Below are positions 1-8,132 of a stretch of 64,000 nucleotides of DNA, in pieces. Below the pieces are notes generated by a model that was not told the origin of the DNA, ran no database searches, and saw only the letters and a list, made by a program, of their open reading frames with translations. Where the stretch lies: contig OZ244776.1 in assembly GCA_965219515.1 (NCBI GenBank), positions 1,426,001 to 1,490,000 of the forward strand, in the 5' to 3' direction. Origin of the DNA: Ilyomonas sp965219515. Its GTDB lineage: Bacteria; Bacteroidota; Bacteroidia; Chitinophagales; Chitinophagaceae. Both the position numbers and the translations under genes were made by a program. Every line of letters starts with the position of its first letter. The first letter of the stretch is position 1.

Positions 1-1814
1 TGTGCCGGCATCATAAATTCGGGCAGAACTTTTTGTTTTGTCAGCACATTCATGCCTGTTGTAAATCCGTTTGTTCTTTCTGCATAATCGATAAAATGAA
101 CGGGCATTTCTTTATCGCTTGTGTTCATAACACACATTATTGTTTGAGAACCGGTGTACCGGAAATAAACATACAATCCGTCAGCCGGAATGTATTGCAT
201 CAGTTTGCCTTTGCTTAGCGCGGGCGATTTTTTACGAAAATTAGCCAGAGTCTTTATCAACGTCTGAACACTTTTTGCCGAATCGCTTAAACCCGCGCCG
301 GTAAAGGCATTCAGCATATCACCGCTCCAGCCGCCGGGAAAATCGAGACGCACATAACCATCCGGATTGGTAACGCCTTTCATAAGCACTTCGTCTCCGT
401 AATACATCTGCGGAATGCCGCGCGAAGTGAGCAGCCATTCAAAGCCAATCTTATCTTTTTCAATATCTTCATTTACTACCGAAAACCAGCGGCTTAAATC
501 GTGATTGTCTAAAAATATGCAGTTGCGCCACGCGTCGCTATATAAAAAATCATTGCTTAGTGTTTCATACAGTTTCATAACGCCGTCTGTCCAGCCGAAT
601 GGCTGCAGCAGCGCAGGCTGAATGCCGTAGAACAGCATTTGAAAATCGGTAACGCCCTGTAAGTTGCTTTTGCAATTTGTATTGATATTATTTTCTGCAA
701 AATAAGCTTCGTTTGCCGTGCCGTGCACCCATGCTTCGCCAAACATTGTTATGTCAGGAAACTCAGCGGTTAATGCTTTATTGCAACGATTCATAAAAGG
801 CAAATCGTTATAGATATAAGTGTCAATGCGCCAGCCGTCAACGCCAAACATTTCAACGCACCAAATGGCATGTTGAATTAAAAAACTGGTAACAAAAGGA
901 TTGTCTTGATTGAGATCAGGCATTTGCTGCGTAAACCATCCGTCCTGCATTTTTCTGTCATCGCTTTGCGCGCCGTGCGGATCGAAAACGGGCTGTTCGC
1001 GGTAATTGGTTTGGGTAAACGTGGGCCATTGATGCAGCCAATTGCGCATCGGTGGATCCTGCACCGTAAAATGATACAAGCCAATATGATTGTACACGGC
1101 ATCCTGAATCAGCTTCATACCTCGCCTGTGCACTTCATCGCTTAATCTCAGGTAAGCCGTATCACCGCCGAAGCGAGGCTCTATTTTATAATGATTGGTA
1201 AAGGCATAACCGTGTTCGGTTCTGTCGGGCATATCGTTTTCCAAAACCGGTGTCATCCATAATGTTGTTACGCCTAAATTTTTCAGATAATCCAAATGAT
1301 TGATAATACCCTGAAAATCGCCGCCGTGACGAAGAAAAATGGAGTCGCGGTTTAACGACTGATCTCGCATGCCGGCAATTCTATCATTGCTTGTATCGCC
1401 ATTGCTAAAGCGGTCGGGCATTAAAAGATAAACAAAGTCAGTGTTGTTCACACCCCGTGCAAAGGCAGAGCCATTGCCGCTTCTGCGCTTTTTTAATTCG
1501 TAGGGAATGGTAAAGCTGCTATCTTTTTTTTTAATATTGATTTTACAGATTCCCGGTTTAGCTGATGATGAGATAGTTATATCAAGAAACAAATAATTAT
1601 CGCTTTCTACTTTATTGGTTTTTATCAACTGAACGCCGGGATAGGAAAGACTTACCGAAGCTCCGGTTGCAATATCAAAATGATGAATCATCAGTTGCAG
1701 CTTTGTATTTTTCATACCGGCAAACCAGTTGGTTGGATACACATCAACCGTTGACTGAGAATTTGAAAATAAATGGCAGGAAACCAGCAGCAAAAGAAGC
1801 ACGTATTTTTTCAT
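1..1814 (-). CDS. Alpha-amylase family glycoside hydrolase (GH13, neopullulanase/SusA-like), partial
   Basis: This is a secreted GH13 enzyme that should hydrolyse alpha-1,4-glucans or maltodextrins; the gene runs off the left edge, so the C-terminus is missing (about 604 residues seen). The ATG at 1814 gives a signal peptide (MKKYVLLLLLVSCHFF), then an N-terminal beta domain of the cyclomaltodextrinase type (about 25-125). The four GH13 motifs are intact: DAVYNH (about 239), GWRIDTYIY with the Asp nucleophile (about 329), GEAW with the Glu acid/base (about 360) and LDNHD (about 436). It lies 93 bp downstream of a sugar transporter gene on the same strand, suggesting import of its products. 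Fold and family are secure; the exact substrate is not. Confidence 0.92.
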   Translation of the reverse strand, partial: MKKYVLLLLLVSCHLFSNSQSTVDVYPTNWFAGMKNTKLQLMIHHFDIATGASVSLSYPGVQLIKTNKVESDNYLFLDITISSSAKPGICKINIKKKDSSFTIPYELKKRRSGNGSAFARGVNNTDFVYLLMPDRFSNGDTSNDRIAGMRDQSLNRDSIFLRHGGDFQGIINHLDYLKNLGVTTLWMTPVLENDMPDRTEHGYAFTNHYKIEPRFGGDTAYLRLSDEVHRRGMKLIQDAVYNHIGLYHFTVQDPPMRNWLHQWPTFTQTNYREQPVFDPHGAQSDDRKMQDGWFTQQMPDLNQDNPFVTSFLIQHAIWCVEMFGVDGWRIDTYIYNDLPFMNRCNKALTAEFPDITMFGEAWVHGTANEAYFAENNINTNCKSNLQGVTDFQMLFYGIQPALLQPFGWTDGVMKLYETLSNDFLYSDAWRNCIFLDNHDLSRWFSVVNEDIEKDKIGFEWLLTSRGIPQMYYGDEVLMKGVTNPDGYVRLDFPGGWSGDMLNAFTGAGLSDSAKSVQTLIKTLANFRKKSPALSKGKLMQYIPADGLYVYFRYTGSQTIMCVMNTSDKEMPVHFIDYAERTNGFTTGMNVLTKQKVLPEFMMPA

Positions 1815-1844
1815 TGATAATAAGGATTTGTGTTTAGAATACAT

Positions 1845-1893
1845 AGCCGCAAAAACACAAAACCCGCACATAAATTATTAATCGTTTGCGGCT
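1845..1893. other. 9-bp inverted repeat between MFS and amylase genes
   Basis: AGCCGCAAA (1845-1853) and TTTGCGGCT (1885-1893) form a perfect inverted repeat with a 31-nt loop in the 93-bp gap between the transporter stop and the amylase start. It could shape the intercistronic RNA or bind a regulator. No T-tract follows, so it is not a standard terminator. Confidence 0.35.
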
Positions 1894-1907
1894 TCGCGAC
1901 TTAAAAT

Positions 1908-3305
1908 TTATAACTGTACAGGATTTGCCAGCCGTTCAATATCTCCCGTTATTTCTTTGGCCGACTCGTTATAATTTTCGTTCACAATCACATTTAAAAG
2001 TCCGGCGATTATCATCGAAATGCCGCCTACCAGCAACGCATAAATGCTTTCATCATTAAAAATGTGTTTTATAAAAAAACCCAAAATTGCTGCCGCCAAT
2101 ATTTGTGGAATCACGATAAAAAAATTAAAAACACCCATATAAAATCCCATTTTATTGGCAGGCAATGCGCCGGCAAGAATGGCATACGGCATCGTTAAGG
2201 TAGAAGCCCATCCCAAACCAACCAAAGCCATAGAAAACAGCAATGTTATATTGTCTTTAATAAAAAAAATAGAAAGTAAGCCGATGCCTCCTAAAATGAG
2301 GCAGATCATGTGTGTATAACGCCGGCTGATTTTTGCCGCCAGCACAGGCAACAAAAAAGCGGCTAATGCTGAGACGCCGTTATACACCATAAACATCACG
2401 CCTACCCAGTCGCCCGCATCCTGAAAAGCTTTCGATGTGGTATCGGTAGTGCCATATACGCTTTGCGCAACGCCCGCGGTAGTATATATCCACATGGAAA
2501 AAAAGGCAAGCCACGTAAAAAACTGTACCACCGCCAACTGAAGCATGGTGCGTGGCATAGAACCGATGCCCTGAATGATTTCGGCGAAAATATGACCAAT
2601 GCCTTTGCCTTTCTTTTTTTCCTCTTCCCAGGCATTCATATCATCGGGCGGATATTCTTTTGACGTGAAAACCGTCCACAATACGGCAGCCAGAAAAACA
2701 AAACCGCCGATGTAAAAAGAATATTTTACCGAATTTGGAACAATGCCTGCTGCTGCCGTGTTTGGAATATGAAAAACATTTGTAAAAATATAAGGCAGCA
2801 ACGATGCAATTACCGCACCCAAGCCAATAAAAAACGTTTGCATGGCAAAGCCGGTGGTGCGCTGTGAAGCGGGCAATTTATCGCCTACAAATGCACGAAA
2901 TGGTTCCATTGAAATATTAATAGATGCATCCAGCACCCACAACAGCGTAGCCGCCATCCAAAGCAGGGAAGAGTTGGGCATGAGAAACAAAGCAAGAGAT
3001 GCCAGTATAGCACCGATAAAGAAAAACGGTCTTCGTCTGCCCCAGAACGGATGCCAGGTTCTATCGCTGATATAACCAATAATCGGCTGGATAATCAATC
3101 CTGTAAACGGAGCCGCTATCCATAAAATTGCGATCTTATCAAGGTCGGCGCCGAGTGTTTGAAAAATGCGGCTTACGTTGGCGTTTTGTAATGCAAATCC
3201 AAACTGGATTCCAAAAAATCCGAAGCTCATATTAAATAGTTGTGCCATGCTGAGCCGAGGTTTTTCAACGGGCGAAAAACCGGCAGTAGAATCAGAAGCA
3301 GCCAT
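1908..3305 (-). CDS. MFS sugar transporter, SLC45/sucrose-maltose-permease-like
   Basis: A 465-residue integral membrane protein with about 12 hydrophobic segments and the loop motif SDRTWHPFWGRRRPFF after TM2, typical of the GPH/SLC45-type sugar:cation symporters. It is clearly paralogous to the transporter at 28952-30304, sharing N-terminal GFFGIQ, the GLxIQPIIG segment and the WGRR-PFF loop. It precedes the GH13 amylase on the same strand, so it probably imports maltose or maltodextrin. The ATG at 3305 is followed by a cytoplasmic leader of about 20 residues. Substrate is inferred from context only. Confidence 0.85.
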   Translation of the reverse strand: MAASDSTAGFSPVEKPRLSMAQLFNMSFGFFGIQFGFALQNANVSRIFQTLGADLDKIAILWIAAPFTGLIIQPIIGYISDRTWHPFWGRRRPFFFIGAILASLALFLMPNSSLLWMAATLLWVLDASINISMEPFRAFVGDKLPASQRTTGFAMQTFFIGLGAVIASLLPYIFTNVFHIPNTAAAGIVPNSVKYSFYIGGFVFLAAVLWTVFTSKEYPPDDMNAWEEEKKKGKGIGHIFAEIIQGIGSMPRTMLQLAVVQFFTWLAFFSMWIYTTAGVAQSVYGTTDTTSKAFQDAGDWVGVMFMVYNGVSALAAFLLPVLAAKISRRYTHMICLILGGIGLLSIFFIKDNITLLFSMALVGLGWASTLTMPYAILAGALPANKMGFYMGVFNFFIVIPQILAAAILGFFIKHIFNDESIYALLVGGISMIIAGLLNVIVNENYNESAKEITGDIERLANPVQL

Positions 3306-3388
3306 AGATGCAATCGTTTAATTTACAAATATGAACAAAAAACCGGTAAGCTGTTTTGCTTCTTCCATTATTATTACCATCAAGCCCT

Positions 3389-3396
3389 TACTTTTG
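3389..3396 (+). promoter_or_regulatory. Candidate -7 promoter box for sucD
   Basis: TACTTTTG matches the Bacteroidota -7 consensus TAnnTTTG and lies 20 nt before the sucD ATG. No convincing -33 TTTG was found at the usual spacing. Confidence 0.5.
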
Positions 3397-3416
3397 TTCC
3401 TCTTAAAATGTAACTC

Positions 3417-4289
3417 ATGTCTGTTTTGGTAAATAATAATTCTAAAGTTATCGTGCAGGGTTTCACCGGTACGGAAGGCACATTTCATGCCTCGCAAATG
3501 ATTGAATACGGAACGAATGTGGTAGGCGGTGTAACGCCGGGCAAAGGTGGCAGTACACATCTTGATCGTCCCGTATTTAACACCGTTGCCGATGCCGTTG
3601 AAAAAACCGGCGCCAACGTGAGCATCATCTTTGTGCCGCCTGCTTTTGCGGCTGACGCCATTATGGAATCTGCAGACGCGGACATCGCTTTGATTGTCTG
3701 TATAACCGAAGGCATTCCTACGCAGGACATGGTGAAAGTGAAAAATTATTTGACGGGAACCAGCAGCCGTTTGATTGGTCCGAATTGCCCGGGTGTTATT
3801 ACAGCAGGTGAAGCGAAAGTGGGCATCATGCCGGGCTTTATATTTAAACCGGGAAAAATAGGCATCGTATCAAAAAGCGGAACCTTAACCTACGAAGCTG
3901 CCGATCAGGTAGTAAAAGCAGGATTGGGAATCAGCACTGCCATTGGTATTGGCGGCGACCCGATTATTGGTACGCCAACCAAAGAAGCCGTAGAATTGCT
4001 GATGAATGATCCTGATACTGAAGGTATTATTATGATTGGCGAAATAGGCGGCAGCATGGAAGCGGAAGCGGCTACCTGGATAAAAGAAAACAGCATTAAG
4101 CCGGTGGTTGGTTTTATTGCGGGGCAAACCGCGCCTCCTGGTCGCCGTATGGGACATGCCGGTGCCATTGTTGGCGGTGCCGATGATACGGCAGCTGCAA
4201 AAATGCGAATTATGGAAGAATGCGGCATTCATGTGGTGGCAAGCCCGGCGGACATTGGGAAGACGATGGCAGAAGCGTTGAGAAAGTAA
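3417..4289 (+). CDS. sucD: Succinate--CoA ligase subunit alpha
   Basis: The alpha subunit of succinyl-CoA synthetase (TCA cycle, succinyl-CoA + NDP + Pi to succinate + NTP). It is 290 residues, the normal family length. The N-terminal CoA-binding Rossmann domain begins IVQGFTGTEGTFH. The C-terminal ligase domain carries GHAGAI with the phosphorylated histidine at about residue 247. The beta subunit gene sucC is not adjacent, which is common in this phylum. It is monocistronic here, with its own -7 box and a terminator just downstream. Confidence 0.97.
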   Translation: MSVLVNNNSKVIVQGFTGTEGTFHASQMIEYGTNVVGGVTPGKGGSTHLDRPVFNTVADAVEKTGANVSIIFVPPAFAADAIMESADADIALIVCITEGIPTQDMVKVKNYLTGTSSRLIGPNCPGVITAGEAKVGIMPGFIFKPGKIGIVSKSGTLTYEAADQVVKAGLGISTAIGIGGDPIIGTPTKEAVELLMNDPDTEGIIMIGEIGGSMEAEAATWIKENSIKPVVGFIAGQTAPPGRRMGHAGAIVGGADDTAAAKMRIMEECGIHVVASPADIGKTMAEALRK

Positions 4290-4357
4290 GATTGTTTTGA
4301 AATAGTAAACAATCATTAATCAAATACATTGTAACTTAAATAAGTTTTGAAATGCTG

Positions 4358-4390
4358 TGCGAAGCCTCCGGGCTTCGCATCTTTATTTTG
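4358..4390 (+). terminator. Rho-independent terminator after sucD
   Basis: A perfect 9-bp stem (TGCGAAGCC / GGCTTCGCA) closes a TCCG tetraloop at 4358-4379 and is followed by TCTTTATTTTG. It sits 69 bp after the sucD stop and before the convergent hemF. Confidence 0.8.
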
Positions 4391-4476
4391 TAGCCTTTTA
4401 CTGTCCGATTCATCTAACTTAATTCAGGTTATAAAAATGCAATAAAGCACTTGTAAACTTACTTCCAAGTGAAATC

Positions 4477-5385
4477 TTACACCCAATCTCTCGGATGCAG
4501 GCAGGCTTGTAACAATTTATCTTCTTCGCTGCCGGGCACAGGTTGAAAATCATATTCAAACCGAACAGTTGGCGGCAGGCTCATCAAAATACTTTCCGTT
4601 CGGCCGTTTGTTTTTAATCCGAACAGGGTACCGCGATCATGCACCAGATTAAACTCCACATATCTGCCTCTGCGTATCTCCTGCCAATGCTTCTGCCTCT
4701 CTGTAAAAGGGAAATCTTTTCTTTTGTTTACAACAGGAAGATAAGCATCCATAAACGCATAGCCGCATGCTTTGGCAAGGTTCATCCAAAAAAGAACATT
4801 GTGTTGTTCACTTGCTTTTTGATAATCATAAAAAATACCGCCGATGCCGCGCCGTTCATTGCTGCGATGTGTATTGACAAAGTAATTGTCGCACTGCTTT
4901 TTAAAATCGGGATAAAAGCCCGCATCAAAAGCATCCAGCGCATTTTTGTAAGTCTGATGAAAGTGAACCGCGTCTTCATCAAATAAATAAAATGGTGTTA
5001 AGTCGGTACCGCCACCCCACCATCTGTCAATCAGTTCGTGTTGTTTATCATACAGCTCGAACATGCGGTAGTTGGCATGAACCGTTGGTACGAAAGGATT
5101 TACCGGATGAATCACCAGACTTATTCCGCAGGCAAACCAGGTATCGCCGTTTATGTGCAATTGCTTTTGCATAGCTTCAGTAACGGTTCCAAATACAACG
5201 GAGGTATTTACGCCGCCTTTTTCAAACACATTTCCATTGACTATAATTCTGGTTTTGCCACCTCCGCCTTCCGGTCGTTGCCATGCGTCTTCGGTAAAGC
5301 GGGCTTTGCCGTCGCAGGCTTCTATGGCTGCGCAAATATCATTCTGTAAGGTATGAATGAATTGAATCCAACTTTCTTTAACCAA
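4477..5385 (-). CDS. hemF: Oxygen-dependent coproporphyrinogen-III oxidase
   Basis: Aerobic oxidative decarboxylation of coproporphyrinogen III to protoporphyrinogen IX in haem synthesis; cytoplasmic. At 302 residues it matches the family length (about 300). Family signatures are WQRPEGGGGKTR near the N-terminus, HANYRMFE, WWGGGTDLTP and RGRYVEFNLVHDRG. The start is a TTG at 5385: an in-frame stop lies 18 nt upstream, no ATG occurs before the conserved region, and the length upstream of the GGGG segment matches other HemF proteins. A TATATTTG box at 5511-5504 on this strand could be its promoter. Confidence 0.95.
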   Translation of the reverse strand: MVKESWIQFIHTLQNDICAAIEACDGKARFTEDAWQRPEGGGGKTRIIVNGNVFEKGGVNTSVVFGTVTEAMQKQLHINGDTWFACGISLVIHPVNPFVPTVHANYRMFELYDKQHELIDRWWGGGTDLTPFYLFDEDAVHFHQTYKNALDAFDAGFYPDFKKQCDNYFVNTHRSNERRGIGGIFYDYQKASEQHNVLFWMNLAKACGYAFMDAYLPVVNKRKDFPFTERQKHWQEIRRGRYVEFNLVHDRGTLFGLKTNGRTESILMSLPPTVRFEYDFQPVPGSEEDKLLQACLHPRDWV

Positions 5386-5389
5386 AAAT

Positions 5390-5590
5390 TTAAATGATTT
5401 TTATTAAGCCATCCGGTTGTGAAACAGAAAATTTTTGATACGTAAAGTTTGTATCGGGAATATATATGAAGAGATCTGACGATTGTTCAAGCCGGAAAAA
5501 ATTCAAATATATGATCGGTTCGCTAACATTACATCCTACTTTTTGCCTGTTACATTCTGAAAAATGTTCTTTGTACTCAGGCATTTTCAT
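5390..5590 (-). CDS. Uncertain small ORF between lspA and hemF
   Basis: A 66-residue open frame that starts inside the last codons of lspA (14-bp overlap, ATG at 5590 or 5584) and stops 4 bp before the hemF TTG start. I recognise no domain, signal peptide or membrane segment. The tight packing could mean a translated member of an lspA-hemF operon. However, a candidate promoter box for hemF (TATATTTG, 5511-5504) lies within it, which argues that the stretch may be only a leader. Treat as unproven. Confidence 0.28.
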   Translation of the reverse strand: MKMPEYKEHFSECNRQKVGCNVSEPIIYLNFFRLEQSSDLFIYIPDTNFTYQKFSVSQPDGLIKII

Positions 5591-6251
5591 TAATTACAGG
5601 TGTTGTTACTACCGTTGCATTATCCGCAGCATCAAATTCTTTTTTTGGAAAAAACTTTTTTTGCCATAACAAAATGGCAATGACACCAATGGAAATAGAG
5701 GCATCGGCAAGGTTGAATACCGGGCTGAAAAACTCAAATTCCTGTCCGCCCCAAACGGGAAACCACGAAGGAAAATGCGAATTGATAAGAGGAAAATACA
5801 GCATGTCAACCACCTGACCATGAAGAAAACCGGCATAACCACCCGCTTTAGGAAACAATACGGCAACATTGCGCATAAAATAATCGCTGTTGTTGAATAT
5901 CATACCATAAAACATACTGTCAATCAGGTTGCCGGCAGCGCCCGCAAAGATGAGCGAGGCACAAAGAATATAGCCGGGATGATATTTTTTTTTGATGATG
6001 CTGTGCAAATAAAACACGCCGAGAATAACCGCTACCAAACGAAACAGCGTAAGAATGATTTTGCCCCAGTCGCCGCCAAACTTCCAGCCCCATGCCATGC
6101 CGGGATTTTCTACGAAATGGAGCCGGAAAAAATGACCAAGCACGTTATGCTCTTCGCCAAGATAATAATGTGTTTTGATGTAAATTTTTAATGCCTGATC
6201 GGCCAATAGTATCAATATGATAAATAAAGCGACACGCCATCCTTGTTTCAT
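5577..6251 (-). CDS. lspA: Lipoprotein signal peptidase (signal peptidase II)
   Basis: An inner-membrane aspartyl protease that cleaves prolipoprotein signal peptides before the lipidated cysteine. The protein has 224 residues, longer than the roughly 165 of proteobacterial LspA. The excess is an insertion of about 45 residues (around MFYGMIFNNSDYF to the FFSPVF segment), usual in Bacteroidota. Catalytic motifs are GNLID in the third TM region and FNLADA near the C-terminus. The window encodes several lipoproteins that would be its substrates. The ATG at 6251 is directly followed by the first TM segment. Confidence 0.93.
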   Translation of the reverse strand: MKQGWRVALFIILILLADQALKIYIKTHYYLGEEHNVLGHFFRLHFVENPGMAWGWKFGGDWGKIILTLFRLVAVILGVFYLHSIIKKKYHPGYILCASLIFAGAAGNLIDSMFYGMIFNNSDYFMRNVAVLFPKAGGYAGFLHGQVVDMLYFPLINSHFPSWFPVWGGQEFEFFSPVFNLADASISIGVIAILLWQKKFFPKKEFDAADNATVVTTPVINENA

Positions 6252-6398
6252 GAAAACAGTATAAGCGGCGAAGATAAAATTTTTAGATAAAGCGCCTTAT
6301 CGCAGCCAATACGTTGAATGTTAAATCTTGCTGTTGCCGCATTATCAGTTAAACCAAAAAACCGATGGCACGTTTCATGCTTTGTAAAAAACATCGGT

Positions 6399-6686
6399 AT
6401 GAAAAAGCTTTTTTACGTCGTCATGTCTATAATGGTAATTGCATCTGCACCAGGTTGCTATTCCGGTCATTATGTATCAGCTCGCCCGGATGCCGTAATT
6501 GTTTCGCGACCAGCGCGACCGGGCAACAACTATATCTGGACAGACGGAAACTATTACTGGCGCAACGGCAGGTATGTTTACCGAAATGGTTACTGGGCAC
6601 ATCCGAGAGCTGGCAGAACCTGGCGCTCAGGCGTTTGGCAGCATGGCAGAAGAGGCTATTACTGGCATCGCGGCGGGTGGCACTGA
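6399..6686 (+). CDS. Small secreted/lipoprotein with WXXGXW-type repeats
   Basis: A 95-residue protein starting at ATG 6399. The N-terminus MKKLFYVVMSIMVIASAPGC looks like a lipoprotein signal with Cys at position 20, although APGC is a non-ideal lipobox. The mature part is rich in W, Y, R and G and contains repeated aromatic-x-x-G units (WTDGNYYW, YRNGYW, WRSGVW, YYWHRGGW), as in the YXWGxW/WXXGXW repeat families. The function of such proteins is unknown; an envelope role is inferred. It converges on the fucosidase gene with a 14-bp gap. Confidence 0.75.
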   Translation: MKKLFYVVMSIMVIASAPGCYSGHYVSARPDAVIVSRPARPGNNYIWTDGNYYWRNGRYVYRNGYWAHPRAGRTWRSGVWQHGRRGYYWHRGGWH

Positions 6687-6700
6687 TTGTTATCCGCATC

Positions 6701-8122
6701 TTAATTTTCTACTAAAGATTCATCAATCAAATAAACTTCAGTTTCCGAAACAGAAGCCGGAGCATCTGATTCATCTATTACAATTGCTATTGTCTTTACT
6801 TTTACATCCGGGAATGTAAGAATGCGCTTTTTGCCAATTGTGGTGCCTTCCATTTGTGTGATATTGTTGTTCATATCATCATAAAAAGAAACATGAAAAC
6901 GCGCAATATTCTGGCCTTGCAAAAGATATTCCTTCAGCAAAAGACAATTGATCAAAACCGGTTTTATAAATGAAATTTTTATTGAATCCTGTTGCTGCAG
7001 CGTAACAAAAGTTAAGTCATTATCATCCGTGAGATTTCTGCTGTTCTGTTCGTTTGAAACACTTACCTGCGCCTTCTTACAATAATCATTTTTAAAGCTT
7101 TCCTCTCTCAGTTTTTTAAATTGCAATAAAGCGGCGGAGTCGTATCTGGTAAATAAACCTCTTCTGTCGGGCGGAACGTTCAACAACAAAGACGCGCCTC
7201 TGCCGGCCGATTTCAGATAAATTTCAAAAAGTTCCCGCGGTAATTTTACCAGCGTGTCTTCCGCAGCATGATAAAACCAGCCGGGACGAATGCTTACATC
7301 GCATTCTGCGGGCAACCATGCCGCTCCATAACGGTTGCCGGTGTTAAGCGTATCCTGCGGCGGCGCGCCTGCCCCGCGCGTAAAGCCGGCCGTGTCTAAG
7401 GTATTCCAGTTTGTAATTCCGGCAATGCCATGCTCATTTCCTGCCCAGCGAATGTCCGGGCCAATATCGCTGAAAACCGCCGTTGCAGGCGCAATATTTC
7501 TGATGGTGCTTTCAAATTCATTCCAGTTGTATATCTGTTTTTTTCCATTTGGTCCTTCGCCGTTTGCACCATCCCACCAAAATTCAAAGAACGGCCCATA
7601 ACGGCTTACCACTTCTTTCATCATATTTATAAACACGTTATTGTATTCATCGGTACCGTATTTCGGATGATTTCTGTCCCACGGCGATAAATACACGCCC
7701 ATCTTTAATCCGTATTCTTTACAGGCATCAGATAATTCCTGCAACACATCGCCGTTGCCGTTTCTCCATTTGCTTTCCTTTACCGTATGCGTACTGTATT
7801 TACTCGGCCATAAACAAAAACCATCATGGTGTTTGGCTGTGATAATAATGCCTTTTGCGCCCGCTACTTTTGCAATGCGGCACCACTGCCTGCAATCGAG
7901 TTGTGTTGGGTTAAATACTTCTTCTTTCTCGGTTCCTTTGCCCCATTCCAGATCGGTAAATGTGTTCGGACCAAAATGAACAAACAGGTAATATTCCATC
8001 TCCGACCATTGCTGTTGTCTTGCTGATGGCTTCGGATAAATATTCGTTTGAGAAAATACTGTTGAAGCAGTTAACATCAACGTCATCCATAAAAAAATAC
8101 GCCTGGTAAAAAAGGGTGTCAT
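6701..8122 (-). CDS. Alpha-L-fucosidase (GH29)
   Basis: A secreted exo-glycosidase removing terminal alpha-L-fucose. From the ATG at 8122 the protein is 473 residues with a cleavable signal peptide ending near STVFSQ. A TTG at 8143 would add 7 residues and overlap the preceding alr stop, but the ATG gives the cleaner signal. GH29 hallmarks are FVHFGPNTF near the N-terminus, TAKHHDGFCLW, and FWWDGANGEG carrying the probable Asp nucleophile (about residue 185). The C-terminal region resembles a beta-sandwich. It abuts murF-alr on the same strand, so the two may be co-transcribed despite unrelated roles. Confidence 0.93.
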   Translation of the reverse strand: MTPFFTRRIFLWMTLMLTASTVFSQTNIYPKPSARQQQWSEMEYYLFVHFGPNTFTDLEWGKGTEKEEVFNPTQLDCRQWCRIAKVAGAKGIIITAKHHDGFCLWPSKYSTHTVKESKWRNGNGDVLQELSDACKEYGLKMGVYLSPWDRNHPKYGTDEYNNVFINMMKEVVSRYGPFFEFWWDGANGEGPNGKKQIYNWNEFESTIRNIAPATAVFSDIGPDIRWAGNEHGIAGITNWNTLDTAGFTRGAGAPPQDTLNTGNRYGAAWLPAECDVSIRPGWFYHAAEDTLVKLPRELFEIYLKSAGRGASLLLNVPPDRRGLFTRYDSAALLQFKKLREESFKNDYCKKAQVSVSNEQNSRNLTDDNDLTFVTLQQQDSIKISFIKPVLINCLLLKEYLLQGQNIARFHVSFYDDMNNNITQMEGTTIGKKRILTFPDVKVKTIAIVIDESDAPASVSETEVYLIDESLVEN

Positions 8123-8132
8123 TATTTTAATT